36,870 bases of DNA from positions 1 through 36,870 of the IMG/VR virus record IMGVR_UViG_3300042562_000515. The stretch is one strand, 5' to 3'. Origin of the DNA: a virus. The notes beneath the pieces were generated by a model. That model made no database searches, was not told the DNA's origin, and saw only the letters and a program-made list of their open reading frames with translations. Within the stretch, counting starts at the first letter, position 1. Each line of letters starts with the position of its first letter. The translations under genes and the position numbers were made by a program. Positions 1 through 7,183 of the stretch are shown in pieces.

Positions 1-2
1 TT

Positions 3-752
3 CTAAAAGGTATTTAACTCGTTCAACTCGGCTATCTGCGACAACATAGATTTCTTCAAATCTTCGTTTAAATCGCTGGAGGGCAAATTGGAAATAATAT
101 GATTCAGTAGGTTGATTTGATTTTTGCTTTCGGCCGCCAAAAAGGTCTGAAAATTCTTGTTCAATTCGGTGGTTGAGGGCATAAATCCGTAGTCCGGCAG
201 ATTCAAAAAAAAACCATCTATATCATTGTTCTGCAACCAAGTCTTAATCTTGGCTTGGTTATATGGGTGCTGGTAGTCCAAAGGGTTCTCCTGCTCATCA
301 AAGTATAAGACCGATGCCAACTTTAATTGGCGAACCAGCGAGTAAGATAGTTCCATCTGCTCCTTCAGCCGATGAGCCAGAATGCCAATCTCATACAGTT
401 TCTTTTCTGGTTTGATCTTATCGCTAACAATTACACCAATTAGCGATTCATTCCAGCCTCGCAGCGTGTTAGGACTTATCTGCCAGAGTTCTTCGGTTAG
501 TATATCTCTCGCAGCCATAGCCCTCTGGAATGGTATATTGACCTCGGCCGAGAACTTGAAGTAATTGACACCTCCAGAAGTGAAAGCATATTCTATCTGG
601 TCATACCTATCCTTTGGCGCATTACCGTTATAGCGGATCTTGCTAGGGTCTAGCGTATCAATGTCGATATCTACTCCCAGTTCTGGAAGTGATTGCGTAG
701 GCTCACTAATAGCGTTAGTGCTACGTGATTTATTCCAAGGCCAATTAAACAT
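3..752 (-). CDS. Hypothetical virion protein, possible tail assembly chaperone
   Basis: A 249-residue soluble protein, complete, with a TAG stop at bases 3-5. It has an aromatic-rich start (MFNWPWNK), no signal peptide or membrane segment, and a mixed alpha/beta composition with a helical C-terminal third. It is the last gene of the minus-strand packaging block, after the terminase and two small genes. I recognise no domain. If the window ends are joined it lies directly upstream of the tape measure gene, the usual place of a tail assembly chaperone; that role is inference from position only. Its first 82 bases overlap the end of the upstream membrane-protein gene in another frame. No alternative Met occurs near the N-terminus, so the start is accepted despite the overlap. 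Confidence 0.75.
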   Translation of the reverse strand: MFNWPWNKSRSTNAISEPTQSLPELGVDIDIDTLDPSKIRYNGNAPKDRYDQIEYAFTSGGVNYFKFSAEVNIPFQRAMAARDILTEELWQISPNTLRGWNESLIGVIVSDKIKPEKKLYEIGILAHRLKEQMELSYSLVRQLKLASVLYFDEQENPLDYQHPYNQAKIKTWLQNNDIDGFFLNLPDYGFMPSTTELNKNFQTFLAAESKNQINLLNHIISNLPSSDLNEDLKKSMLSQIAELNELNTF

Positions 753-1006
753 ATTAAGATTTCTTGATTAAAAGCGAAGTAAGACAAAAAAAGATATTGC
801 CAAGCACCAGAGCAGTATACGCATTCACCTAGTGGCTTTGCGATATTTTCTGGAAGCCTTTGGATTTGCTGAAGGTATAAATGCCCAAGCGGATGGTGTT
901 CCATCAGATAGTCGATGAACAAGGAAAGTGAAGCCGTTGAAATCGCTACCAGCATCATCAGTAATAATGCAGCAACCTCTGCGCTTGCCTCCACAATTTG
1001 CATCAT
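671..1006 (-). CDS. Small membrane protein with a CxxC-xxxW motif
   Basis: A 111-residue protein with a hydrophobic segment at about residues 10-32 and further hydrophobic stretches at about 66-80 and 82-104. Between them is GECVYCSGAW (residues 60-69), a CxxC followed by a Trp, a pattern also seen in DUF1360-like small membrane proteins. It begins 11 bases after the stop of the preceding gene and shares its strand. Residues 85-111 are encoded in the region that also encodes the start of the next gene, so about 82 bases appear dual coding. The function is unknown; membrane location is inferred from hydrophobicity. A 63-residue frame at 825-1016 lies inside this gene and looks like a shadow. 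Confidence 0.65.
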   Translation of the reverse strand: MMQIVEASAEVAALLLMMLVAISTASLSLFIDYLMEHHPLGHLYLQQIQRLPENIAKPLGECVYCSGAWQYLFLSYFAFNQEILICLIGLGINHVALTLLVSLRNHFQNWE

Positions 1007-1017
1007 AATTTCTCATA

Positions 1018-1410
1018 TTAAAGAGTTGGAATAGTTGAATTAAATACGTTCAGAAAGGTAGCCGTTTCTTCTGTGATTGTTGCAGCGAATGAAAATAAAA
1101 TCGAAGTATAAGTCTGGCCATCCATAGCGGTAAACTCAACCGCATATTCTGGCTGGTCTGCATTGAAGAACTGAAGCTGGAAAGTGCCAGCGTAAGCGTT
1201 GAAAAAACTGGGTGGATAGTTGGTCAATGGTATGGCAATCCAGCCGTCTACGATTGTCAATGCGCTAACTACTCGCACTCTGTTGGCCTTGCGAATGCGT
1301 ACCTTGATGGTAGGATCTGCCCAGCCGATTGGCACTTTAACATAGAAGAACTCGGCACAAGCTGCCAGAGGTTCGCAGACTGAATAATTACTCTCGCAGC
1401 ATATTTCCAT
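1018..1410 (-). CDS. Hypothetical virion-associated protein
   Basis: A 130-residue protein with a beta-strand-like alternating composition and four cysteines in the first 20 residues (MEICCESNYSVCEPLAAC). It overlaps the terminase large subunit stop by 23 bases, so the two are probably translationally coupled. No membrane segment or recognised domain is visible. The beta-rich composition and position suggest a small structural or tail protein, which is inference. Start is ATG at 1410. Confidence 0.7.
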   Translation of the reverse strand: MEICCESNYSVCEPLAACAEFFYVKVPIGWADPTIKVRIRKANRVRVVSALTIVDGWIAIPLTNYPPSFFNAYAGTFQLQFFNADQPEYAVEFTAMDGQTYTSILFSFAATITEETATFLNVFNSTIPTL

Positions 1411-2725
1411 TGAATTTTTCTAGATTAAAGTTTCCACTTATTTCTGCAAAATTAGAAAAAATAAAGTATCTAAACGCATCTAATGCGTGCGATTTATCTG
1501 GATTTTTATTCTTCCAAGGGTCGATGCTTCCTTTGCGATCAACCTTAGCTTCTTTAAGGTCTGTAATAAGCATCTCGCAACTTATTTGGCTGATTTGAAT
1601 CTTGGCCTTTTGGAATACCAGAATGCTGACCAGTCGGCTTGCAATATGGCTCGGATTAGCCCTTGGTACTTGAATCTGCATCGGATTTATGCCGAGGTAG
1701 TTTACGATTAACTGGTAGGCCGTGAGGTTGTCCTGCGTGAATGCGTTGCGATTGCCACCAGAGGCATCGCCATTGATGACATAGGTCATATTCGGATACT
1801 CGGCTCGTAAGGTCTGGCAGAGTGCTGCTAGGTCACCAATGCGATATACTTTAATTACGTTTATGGTAGCGTAGTGCAGAGCATCCTCACTGTTCTTCTG
1901 GTACTGGCAAACGATGCAGGTGTTAGTTACGTTGAAGTCAAACGCTAGGTATAACGGCAGCGATGGCAAGGCTTTAATCGTTCCATTAACTGTGTGCAGG
2001 TTGTAATCAAATGAAGTCAAGAATAGCGATTCCCGATCCCAGACTCCCCAATGGCCGAGGGCATAGACCTCGTAATAAGTCTGGTTCACTTGCTTTAAGG
2101 CTTCCATTCGTACTGGGTACTGTTCATCCAGAAAAGGCAGGGCATCCAGATAAGTACCGTGCAGGGTCAGCACAGAACTCTTCTCGGCCTCTGGTACATC
2201 ATCAAAGAATCGTTTTTTAATCCAGTGTGAATCGCTAACTGGGTTAAAAGTCAAGAAGAACCGCTTTGGACTGGTGGACTTACCCCGCAGTCGCAGTGTT
2301 ATCTGGGTGAAGTCATCAAGGCTCAACTCGGTGGCCTCTTCAATCCAGATGTACTTGGCTTGACTTAGCGATTTTAGTTTCTCTGGGTCATCGCAGCCGA
2401 GAAAAACAATCTTGTTTGTTCCCGATACGATTTCCAGATAGCCGGGTCGGACTCGCAGCATTCCATCAATACCCCAGTCAGAAACCTTATTTTTAAAGTC
2501 AGCGAATACGGAGTTTCTAAGTGTTGCAGCTACCTTACGAATCACAAAGTAGGTCTGGTTCTGGTTGGCTTTATGATTGCAGATTTCAGCCAGAAATAGC
2601 TGAATCATTGTCTGGCTCTTCCCGCTGCCTCCCCCGCCCCATAGTATATTGTAGATTTTAGGACTATAAACGGCAGGCAAATACTTAGACTGCCAAAGGT
2701 TAGGATTACTTAAATCAACTTTCAT
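1388..2725 (-). CDS. terL: Terminase large subunit (ATPase and nuclease)
   Basis: A 445-residue packaging motor that cuts the DNA concatemer and pumps it into the prohead through the portal. The N-terminal ATPase has a Walker A at residues 30-37 (GGGGSGKS) and a Walker B at about 125-130 (YIWIEE, catalytic Glu next to the hydrophobic strand). The C-terminal RNase H-like nuclease shows three acidic positions: D263 in AFDFN, D320 in INGD and D416 in HALDAFR. Length and motif order match PBSX-type phage terminases. It overlaps the preceding DUF5681 gene by 11 bases and the following gene by 23. All key residues are present, so it should be active. Confidence 0.95.
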   Translation of the reverse strand: MKVDLSNPNLWQSKYLPAVYSPKIYNILWGGGGSGKSQTMIQLFLAEICNHKANQNQTYFVIRKVAATLRNSVFADFKNKVSDWGIDGMLRVRPGYLEIVSGTNKIVFLGCDDPEKLKSLSQAKYIWIEEATELSLDDFTQITLRLRGKSTSPKRFFLTFNPVSDSHWIKKRFFDDVPEAEKSSVLTLHGTYLDALPFLDEQYPVRMEALKQVNQTYYEVYALGHWGVWDRESLFLTSFDYNLHTVNGTIKALPSLPLYLAFDFNVTNTCIVCQYQKNSEDALHYATINVIKVYRIGDLAALCQTLRAEYPNMTYVINGDASGGNRNAFTQDNLTAYQLIVNYLGINPMQIQVPRANPSHIASRLVSILVFQKAKIQISQISCEMLITDLKEAKVDRKGSIDPWKNKNPDKSHALDAFRYFIFSNFAEISGNFNLEKFNGNMLRE

Positions 2726-3023
2726 TTATTGCCTCACTGGGAGGCTTTGGCATTAAGACTTCCTGCATTCTCATTTCAACATCTACATCTTGCTTAGCCT
2801 TACCATAGGCACGATCCAGAAGCAACTCAGCAGCCCTTACATCGCCTTTTATGGCCTTGTTCCGTAGTGCCATAAGTATTGCTTCGGCTGCTGATTTGCC
2901 ATCCTTTTCATCACCTAAAACGGCAGAAATAACATCCTTTAGGTTGGGTAATTTGGGCCTTCCTTTAGGATTTCCAGATTCTCCTTTCTTCCATCTGGGC
3001 TGTATATCTTTATATCCTGCCAT
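2715..3023 (-). CDS. DUF5681 protein, probable terminase small subunit
   Basis: A 102-residue protein with the DUF5681 signature near the N-terminus (WKKGESGNPKGRPKLPN), followed by a helical region ending in a charged tail. DUF5681 proteins commonly lie next to large terminase genes and are thought to recognise DNA for packaging; it overlaps terL by 11 bases, which fits. The ATG at 3023 is 7 bases after the upstream stop and matches the usual short N-terminus of the family. An upstream in-frame ATG at 3062 would add 13 residues and overlap the methyltransferase gene by 32 bases; it cannot be excluded. Confidence 0.8.
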   Translation of the reverse strand: MAGYKDIQPRWKKGESGNPKGRPKLPNLKDVISAVLGDEKDGKSAAEAILMALRNKAIKGDVRAAELLLDRAYGKAKQDVDVEMRMQEVLMPKPPSEAINES

Positions 3024-3030
3024 TTCGTTA

Positions 3031-4185
3031 TTAATTCGTTGAAATCTGATAAGGTTCTCCATTTCGCTTTATTACAAGCGATGGGTTAAGTTTAAGCATT
3101 CGATTGACAATTACTTGGCAATACTTAGTGTCCAGTTCCATACCATAGCATTTGCGTTTAAGTTGGTGGGAAGCTACCATTGTACTTCCAGAACCTAAAA
3201 ATAAATCTAAAATTAAATTAGTTTCATTAGTTGTATCTAAAACTGCCTTTTGTATTAAATCTATCGGCTTCATTGTGGGGTGTTCTTTGGGTGGCACTCT
3301 ATCAAATTCCCAAATATCTTGACCTCTACCATTTTTTAATTCTATTCTGCCCTTATGTGCAAATAGTATAATTTCATATTGACCTGCATAAGCACCTTTA
3401 AGGTCTCCCATTGACCAATTATTTTTCTTCCAAATAATTATATTTTTAAGTTCAAAGGCATTTTTTTTAACTTCTTCTATCCATTCAGTTATTGTTTGCC
3501 AACCACAAAAAATAAAAAGACCAATATTTTCTTTTGTATATAAAAAAACATTAGACATAAAATCTAATATTTTATCATCATTAAGAAGCTCTTTATGTTT
3601 ACTTTGGTAATTACTTTCATAACAATATCCGTAAGGCGGGTCTGTAAATACCATATCCGCTTTTTGTCCGTTCATTAGCTTTGCCACTTGGTCGCTATCC
3701 GTACTATCCCCACAAAGCAATCTATGCTCACCAATCTCAAACAAATCACCTAATACAATATCGGTTTCAATTCCATTTTCTGGAACTTCAAAATCATCTT
3801 CTTCTGCTTCTAAAACGGCAGCTTCATAATTTGGAACATCTAAACCCCATTTGTCAAGATCTTCTGCATCCCATTCGTTAGCGAGCATCTCCCAATCCCA
3901 TTCTCCAAATCCTACGTTGTCTTTAACGATAAATTCCTTTTGCTGCTCTTCTGACCAATTAACGATTTCAACTGATACATCTTTCCATCCTGCTTCTTTC
4001 ATCGCCTTCAGCCTCATATTACCACCCAAAACTACCATATCTTCATTGCAGACTATTGGTCTGACCTGCGCCATTTCTGGAAAGTCTTTAAGGCTTTGAA
4101 CTAACTTTTTGAACTTATCATCCTTAATTATTCTAGGATTTGATGGATTCGATTTAACAGTTGAAATCTTGGTTAATTGTATCAT
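3031..4185 (-). CDS. ParB-like domain fused to an N6-adenine/N4-cytosine DNA methyltransferase
   Basis: A 384-residue fusion. Residues 1-100 resemble the ParB/sulfiredoxin N-terminal fold found in phage methyltransferases (SNPR near residues 14-17, GGNMRLKA at 54-61). The methyltransferase follows: catalytic motif TDPPYG at 181-186 and the SAM-binding motif LDLFLGSGST at 326-335. Catalytic motif before SAM motif is the beta-class order, usual for N6-adenine or N4-cytosine enzymes. The product probably marks phage DNA against host restriction; no partner nuclease is adjacent, so an orphan enzyme is inferred. Bases 3190-3650, coding for most of the catalytic domain, are clearly more AT-rich than the rest, which suggests the domain was exchanged. 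Confidence 0.9.
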   Translation of the reverse strand: MIQLTKISTVKSNPSNPRIIKDDKFKKLVQSLKDFPEMAQVRPIVCNEDMVVLGGNMRLKAMKEAGWKDVSVEIVNWSEEQQKEFIVKDNVGFGEWDWEMLANEWDAEDLDKWGLDVPNYEAAVLEAEEDDFEVPENGIETDIVLGDLFEIGEHRLLCGDSTDSDQVAKLMNGQKADMVFTDPPYGYCYESNYQSKHKELLNDDKILDFMSNVFLYTKENIGLFIFCGWQTITEWIEEVKKNAFELKNIIIWKKNNWSMGDLKGAYAGQYEIILFAHKGRIELKNGRGQDIWEFDRVPPKEHPTMKPIDLIQKAVLDTTNETNLILDLFLGSGSTMVASHQLKRKCYGMELDTKYCQVIVNRMLKLNPSLVIKRNGEPYQISTN

Positions 4186-4198
4186 AATTGCTACTCGC

Positions 4199-4348
4199 TT
4201 ACATTTTTTTCTTTTTGGTCATTTTCTTTGTCTTGCCAGCAGATGCCAGAGCCATCGCAACGGCTTGCTTCTGTGGGTATCCTTTTTTTATTTCAGCCGA
4301 GATATTCTTTGCTATCGTGGCTTTGCTAGTTCCTTTTTTTAGAGGCAT
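4199..4348 (-). CDS. DUF6496-like small basic protein
   Basis: A 49-residue lysine-rich protein beginning [20 protein letters not shown], the pattern of DUF6496 proteins, which are frequent in phages and of unknown function. The very basic C-terminus ([11 protein letters not shown]) suggests nucleic-acid contact. The ATG at 4348 is chosen because it starts the conserved domain; the upstream extension to 4393 would run through the promoter. It is the first gene after the promoter at 4366-4394 and precedes the methyltransferase by 13 bases. Confidence 0.8.
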   Translation of the reverse strand: MPLKKGTSKATIAKNISAEIKKGYPQKQAVAMALASAGKTKKMTKKKKM

Positions 4349-4365
4349 TTTAGTAAGGGTTTTCA

Positions 4366-4394
4366 CAAATGTAGCCAAAAATCGTAACCACAAA
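4366..4394 (-). promoter_or_regulatory. Bacteroidetes-type promoter for the packaging block
   Basis: Read on the minus strand, TTTG (4394-4391), a 17-base spacer, then TACATTTG (4373-4366) match the Bacteroidetes -33/-7 consensus. The -7 box is 17 bases upstream of the DUF6496 ATG at 4348. The -33 box overlaps the T-tract of the terminator of the previous operon, so termination and initiation are packed into about 50 bases. Confidence 0.6.
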
Positions 4395-4416
4395 AAAAAA
4401 GCCCAATTAAGGGCTT
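4392..4416 (-). terminator. Rho-independent terminator ending the replication/modification operon
   Basis: On the minus strand, AAGCCC (4416-4411) pairs with GGGCTT (4404-4399) around a 6-base loop and is followed by a T-run. The stem overlaps the stop codon of the 68-residue gene. It closes the overlapping operon that begins at 7862. Confidence 0.8.
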
Positions 4417-4621
4417 AAATTGATGCGATTGAAAGATCTTTGAGCAACGCTTGCTGTTCTTCTCTGCGGTTTATCCACTCGGCTAGTATTGATCGCATTG
4501 ACTGGCTTTGTTTCTCATTCTTTGGTCTAAGTTCATCAAACTTGGCGCATTCTTTTCTGGTTAGCGCAAAGCTGATTACGCAGTCTTTTTTTTCGAATTG
4601 ATCGTAAATTATTTTCGGCAT
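4415..4621 (-). CDS. Small ribbon-helix-helix-like protein
   Basis: A 68-residue protein with a short strand-like stretch (CVISFALTRKECAKFDEL) followed by helices ending in SMRSILAEWINRREEQ, a layout resembling small ribbon-helix-helix DNA-binding proteins. It overlaps the upstream gene by 13 bases and its stop codon lies in the terminator stem. It resembles the protein at 4943-5131 in layout (strand, then a SxxRxILxxW/Y-type helix), so both may be paralogous regulators or DNA-binding accessory proteins. Family assignment is tentative. Confidence 0.65.
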   Translation of the reverse strand: MPKIIYDQFEKKDCVISFALTRKECAKFDELRPKNEKQSQSMRSILAEWINRREEQQALLKDLSIASI

Positions 4622-4941
4622 TCTTCTGATTGTTTTTTTAAAGTTGCTAACTCTATTAAATCTTTAAAAAACTTCCTTTTACTAAATATATTATTGTTAT
4701 AAATCCAATAATATAAATTATCAATATATCCAGTGTCTTTATAAACATTATTTGGACTATCTGGTAAATTATATTTAATTGATTGGTTTTTTAAAAATAA
4801 ACGAGCCTCTCGTAAAGTTTTAAATTCTATCATTGAATGATAACCTTCTCCAAAAGTTATTTTTCTGTAAGGAATTTTTAACTTTTTTAGATTTTTCAAT
4901 TGTAATTTAGTTCCTGCTTCGATGTTAAGTGTATATGGCAT
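4609..4941 (-). CDS. Hypothetical protein, AT-rich
   Basis: A 110-residue basic protein, rich in Lys, Asn and Tyr, with no recognised domain. The ATG at 4941 directly follows the upstream stop; a GTG six codons upstream (4959) gives a longer frame but would overlap the neighbour. The gene is markedly more AT-rich than the surrounding genome, suggesting a more recent arrival. It sits between the two ribbon-helix-helix-like genes in the TAGT operon. Function unknown. Confidence 0.6.
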   Translation of the reverse strand: MPYTLNIEAGTKLQLKNLKKLKIPYRKITFGEGYHSMIEFKTLREARLFLKNQSIKYNLPDSPNNVYKDTGYIDNLYYWIYNNNIFSKRKFFKDLIELATLKKQSEECRK

Positions 4942-4942
4942 T

Positions 4943-5131
4943 TTATTTATTTTTTTCACAATAGTTTAAATACTTGTTTTTCTTGTCGTTCTGAATGTAA
5001 TCCAGAACCATCTTGCGAAGTATTGAACTGCGCTTATTACTACCAACCGCCAGCAGAAAGTCATCCATTTCTTGTCTGGTTACATTAACCGTAATCGAAT
5101 GTTCTCGTTTTTCTTCTACTGTGTACCTCAT
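4943..5131 (-). CDS. Small ribbon-helix-helix-like DNA-binding protein
   Basis: A 62-residue protein: a strand-like segment SITVNVTRQEMDDFLLAVG, then helix SNKRSSILRKMVLDYIQ, the order seen in Arc/MetJ-type ribbon-helix-helix proteins. Its ATG overlaps the glycosyltransferase stop (ATGA), so translation is probably coupled. It could autoregulate the operon or serve as a DNA-binding accessory to the modification genes; both ideas are inference from position. Confidence 0.65.
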   Translation of the reverse strand: MRYTVEEKREHSITVNVTRQEMDDFLLAVGSNKRSSILRKMVLDYIQNDKKNKYLNYCEKNK

Positions 5132-5952
5132 TTTTTATTAATTAAAATCATTCCATAATTATTCACTACTGGCTTAAAATCAAAATCTGGTTTCCTTATT
5201 AATTTATTGACTTTAAATCTTTTATAATTAACGTGATGCTGCCATCTGTTAAATTTCCACGAAACTTTGCATACATCTGGATGCAATTCAGTTAATGCTT
5301 CGGCCATTTTTAATCTGCCATCATCAACCAAATATAATTGCTCAGTATTACCTCCAGAAATGGTCATTGTAGTCGCTTTTTCTTGCAGGAAAGCATTGAA
5401 TAAAACCGTGCATTTGCCATCTTTTAAGGATTGCAGGCACACATCAGTATCATCATTATATATAGATCTCCATTTGTAATCAAATGAATTATCAACCAAC
5501 GTGCAAGAGTAAATTCTGGTATTTAAATTATATGGCCTCATTATGGTTTTTGCTTTTGCAAAAAAATCATATTGAAAGCCAGCGAATGCAATATTTTCGT
5601 ACCTATCACAAAAATCTTCTGCACACTTAAAAATAGTTCCACTTGTTACTTTGACTTGAAGGTTATTATTTAAACGATTAAAAGCAGCGATATTATCATC
5701 TAATTGCCAGTGCTTCAAATGTCCTAAATTCATTGAATGCTCTTTAATCCAGTTTCTCGAACCTATTAAAAGCATATTATCAGCTGGTAAAACCAAAATT
5801 TTTAAAGGATCTATATATTTTTTATAGTTTTCAAATTCTGATGGCTCTACAACTACTTTATAAGGCACTTTCATTAAATCCATTGCTTTTACGGTATGCC
5901 TTGAATTATACCTGCCTTTTGATGGAATGTAAATTGGATATTTAGGATTCAT
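5128..5952 (-). CDS. TET-associated-type glycosyltransferase (TAGT)
   Basis: A 274-residue GT-A-like glycosyltransferase. It shows the TAGT pattern: IPSKGR at residues 9-14, a VVEP motif near 33-37, LDDN at 84-87 (expected metal/nucleotide-sugar site) and YNDDTD at 165-170. Members of this phage family are predicted or shown to add sugars to hydroxylated pyrimidines in phage DNA, protecting it from restriction. It overlaps the upstream 81-residue gene by 11 bases and the downstream RHH-like gene by 4, so the three are co-translated. No TET/JBP dioxygenase or obvious base hydroxymethylase is in the window, so the acceptor base is unclear. Family call is strong; substrate is inference. Confidence 0.85.
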   Translation of the reverse strand: MNPKYPIYIPSKGRYNSRHTVKAMDLMKVPYKVVVEPSEFENYKKYIDPLKILVLPADNMLLIGSRNWIKEHSMNLGHLKHWQLDDNIAAFNRLNNNLQVKVTSGTIFKCAEDFCDRYENIAFAGFQYDFFAKAKTIMRPYNLNTRIYSCTLVDNSFDYKWRSIYNDDTDVCLQSLKDGKCTVLFNAFLQEKATTMTISGGNTEQLYLVDDGRLKMAEALTELHPDVCKVSWKFNRWQHHVNYKRFKVNKLIRKPDFDFKPVVNNYGMILINKK

Positions 5953-6187
5953 CTTGATCGATATATTGTTTATCAGATGCGATTCTTTTTTCCATAAATG
6001 GGAACCAAAGACTAGGCTGTTTGGGAGTTATTTTTTGATTTATTAACTCGGCAAATTTCTTTACATCATTTTCATTCCTAAAATGAACAACTATTTTTCT
6101 ATTTGAAGTCAAATCTTCTTGGTTAAATTCTGGCATTTCCAGCCATTCATTAAATTCTGTTTTGAATTGTAATTTAAGTTGATCCAT
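5942..6187 (-). CDS. Small partner protein of the glycosyltransferase (unknown function)
   Basis: An 81-residue protein. Its core KIVVHFRNENDVKKFAELIN (residues 31-50) followed by QKITPKQPSLWFPF suggests a compact alpha/beta fold ending in a conserved-looking Trp-Phe-Pro. The start is the ATG at 6187, one base after the upstream stop; a longer frame upstream overlaps the neighbour. Its end overlaps the TAGT start by 11 bases, implying coupled synthesis and perhaps a complex. From memory, similar short FR-xx-D-xxxFA...WFP/WYP proteins occur next to such glycosyltransferases, but I cannot verify this here. Confidence 0.65.
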   Translation of the reverse strand: MDQLKLQFKTEFNEWLEMPEFNQEDLTSNRKIVVHFRNENDVKKFAELINQKITPKQPSLWFPFMEKRIASDKQYIDQDES

Positions 6188-6188
6188 A

Positions 6189-6362
6189 TTATGCAATGCG
6201 ATTTGTAAGGTAAAACAAAGTTGATTGAGCAACTATTAGATCAGCAGACCTACTTACTTTGGTTGAATAGTATTTGGCTTTTAAAACCTTATACTCGGCT
6301 TGGTTCACCTTTCTATGATAGTATTCAATCAGTTCGTGAATTGTCATTTCTGGCTTTGTCAT
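6189..6362 (-). CDS. Small helical protein
   Basis: A 57-residue predicted all-helical, basic protein (MTKPEMTIHELIEYYHRKVN at the start). The ATG at 6362 overlaps the stop of the replication gene as ATGA, the same coupling used elsewhere in this operon; the longer frame to 6491 would overlap that gene by 133 bases and is rejected. The repeated Tyr/Lys/Arg pattern could bind nucleic acid, but no family is recognised. Confidence 0.6.
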   Translation of the reverse strand: MTKPEMTIHELIEYYHRKVNQAEYKVLKAKYYSTKVSRSADLIVAQSTLFYLTNRIA

Positions 6363-7183
6363 TTTTTCTCGGTTAAACTTTTCGTATAAATTTGAATTAA
6401 TTGCTTTTTGTCGGCCTTTTGAAGGAAATTCAGCAGCAGTTCCTTTTTGCTGGCTTCTACGGCTTTCTTGAAAATCGGATTTTCTCGCCACATTGAAGTA
6501 TTCATCTGGTTATAGTCTGGCAAGGCATCCAGATAATCCTTGAACTGGTAGGCTTGCTTTCGCTTGACTTGATCTCGCAGGATTTCCATCGGCATACCCT
6601 CAATAAATTTTTTAAGGTACTTAAAAAGCATTTGTAGCTTTTCTTCATTAGATGCGTTGTAAGCGTTTATTTTTTCCAGTTTGGTATAATATACATCTAT
6701 GGCAGTATCGTGCTTCTGTGGGTCGTTTATGAAGTCCGTAAAGGCATCAATCATTATAAGATGCTTGTCGGCATCTGCCATTACTGGAATTTGATTTGTT
6801 GGTAGGTAGGGCATTGTAGATTTTTCTGAGTGATTTAAACGAAATTCTTTGTACCAGCCGAATATATTGGCTGCGGATAGGACTGTTAGCTGGTTTTCTA
6901 GTTTGATTTCTCCGAAGGCTGCCATATTAATCGCTAGGCAAATATCATCAACAAAGGCTGCTGGATAGACTGAAAGTATTTTTGTGATGACTTCCTTGGC
7001 CGTGATTGTGATGCCTTGTCCAGAAACGGATAGGCCCATAATAATCGCAGCTTTGAAAATTGATTCTGCGAGTTTGGCTTCTACGGAATTTCGGTTCTGC
7101 GATAAATCAAAATTTAATCGACCGGGTTTCTCTAAGGCTGGATTTCTTTCCAGACTTGAATTAATTACTATTAGTTGGTTCAT
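6359..7183 (-). CDS. Putative replication protein, possible helicase loader
   Basis: A 274-residue mostly helical, soluble protein without a Walker motif. It follows the DUF6291-like gene with a 23-base overlap, the position taken by helicase-loader or DnaD-like proteins in other small phages. The central part (about 40-125) reads as a helical globular domain and the C-terminus is basic (ELLLNFLQKADKKQLIQIYTKSL). I do not recognise the family, so the loader role is an inference from neighbourhood and from the absence of any helicase or polymerase gene. Confidence 0.6.
   Translation of the reverse strand: MNQLIVINSSLERNPALEKPGRLNFDLSQNRNSVEAKLAESIFKAAIIMGLSVSGQGITITAKEVITKILSVYPAAFVDDICLAINMAAFGEIKLENQLTVLSAANIFGWYKEFRLNHSEKSTMPYLPTNQIPVMADADKHLIMIDAFTDFINDPQKHDTAIDVYYTKLEKINAYNASNEEKLQMLFKYLKKFIEGMPMEILRDQVKRKQAYQFKDYLDALPDYNQMNTSMWRENPIFKKAVEASKKELLLNFLQKADKKQLIQIYTKSLTEKK

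Noticed and set aside
825-1016. 63-residue frame overlapping the membrane-protein gene
   Set aside because: It lies inside a better frame with hydrophobic segments and a CxxC motif; composition is non-coding-like.
6189-6491. 100-residue version of the small helical gene
   Set aside because: It overlaps the replication gene by 133 bases; the ATGA-coupled start at 6362 is better.
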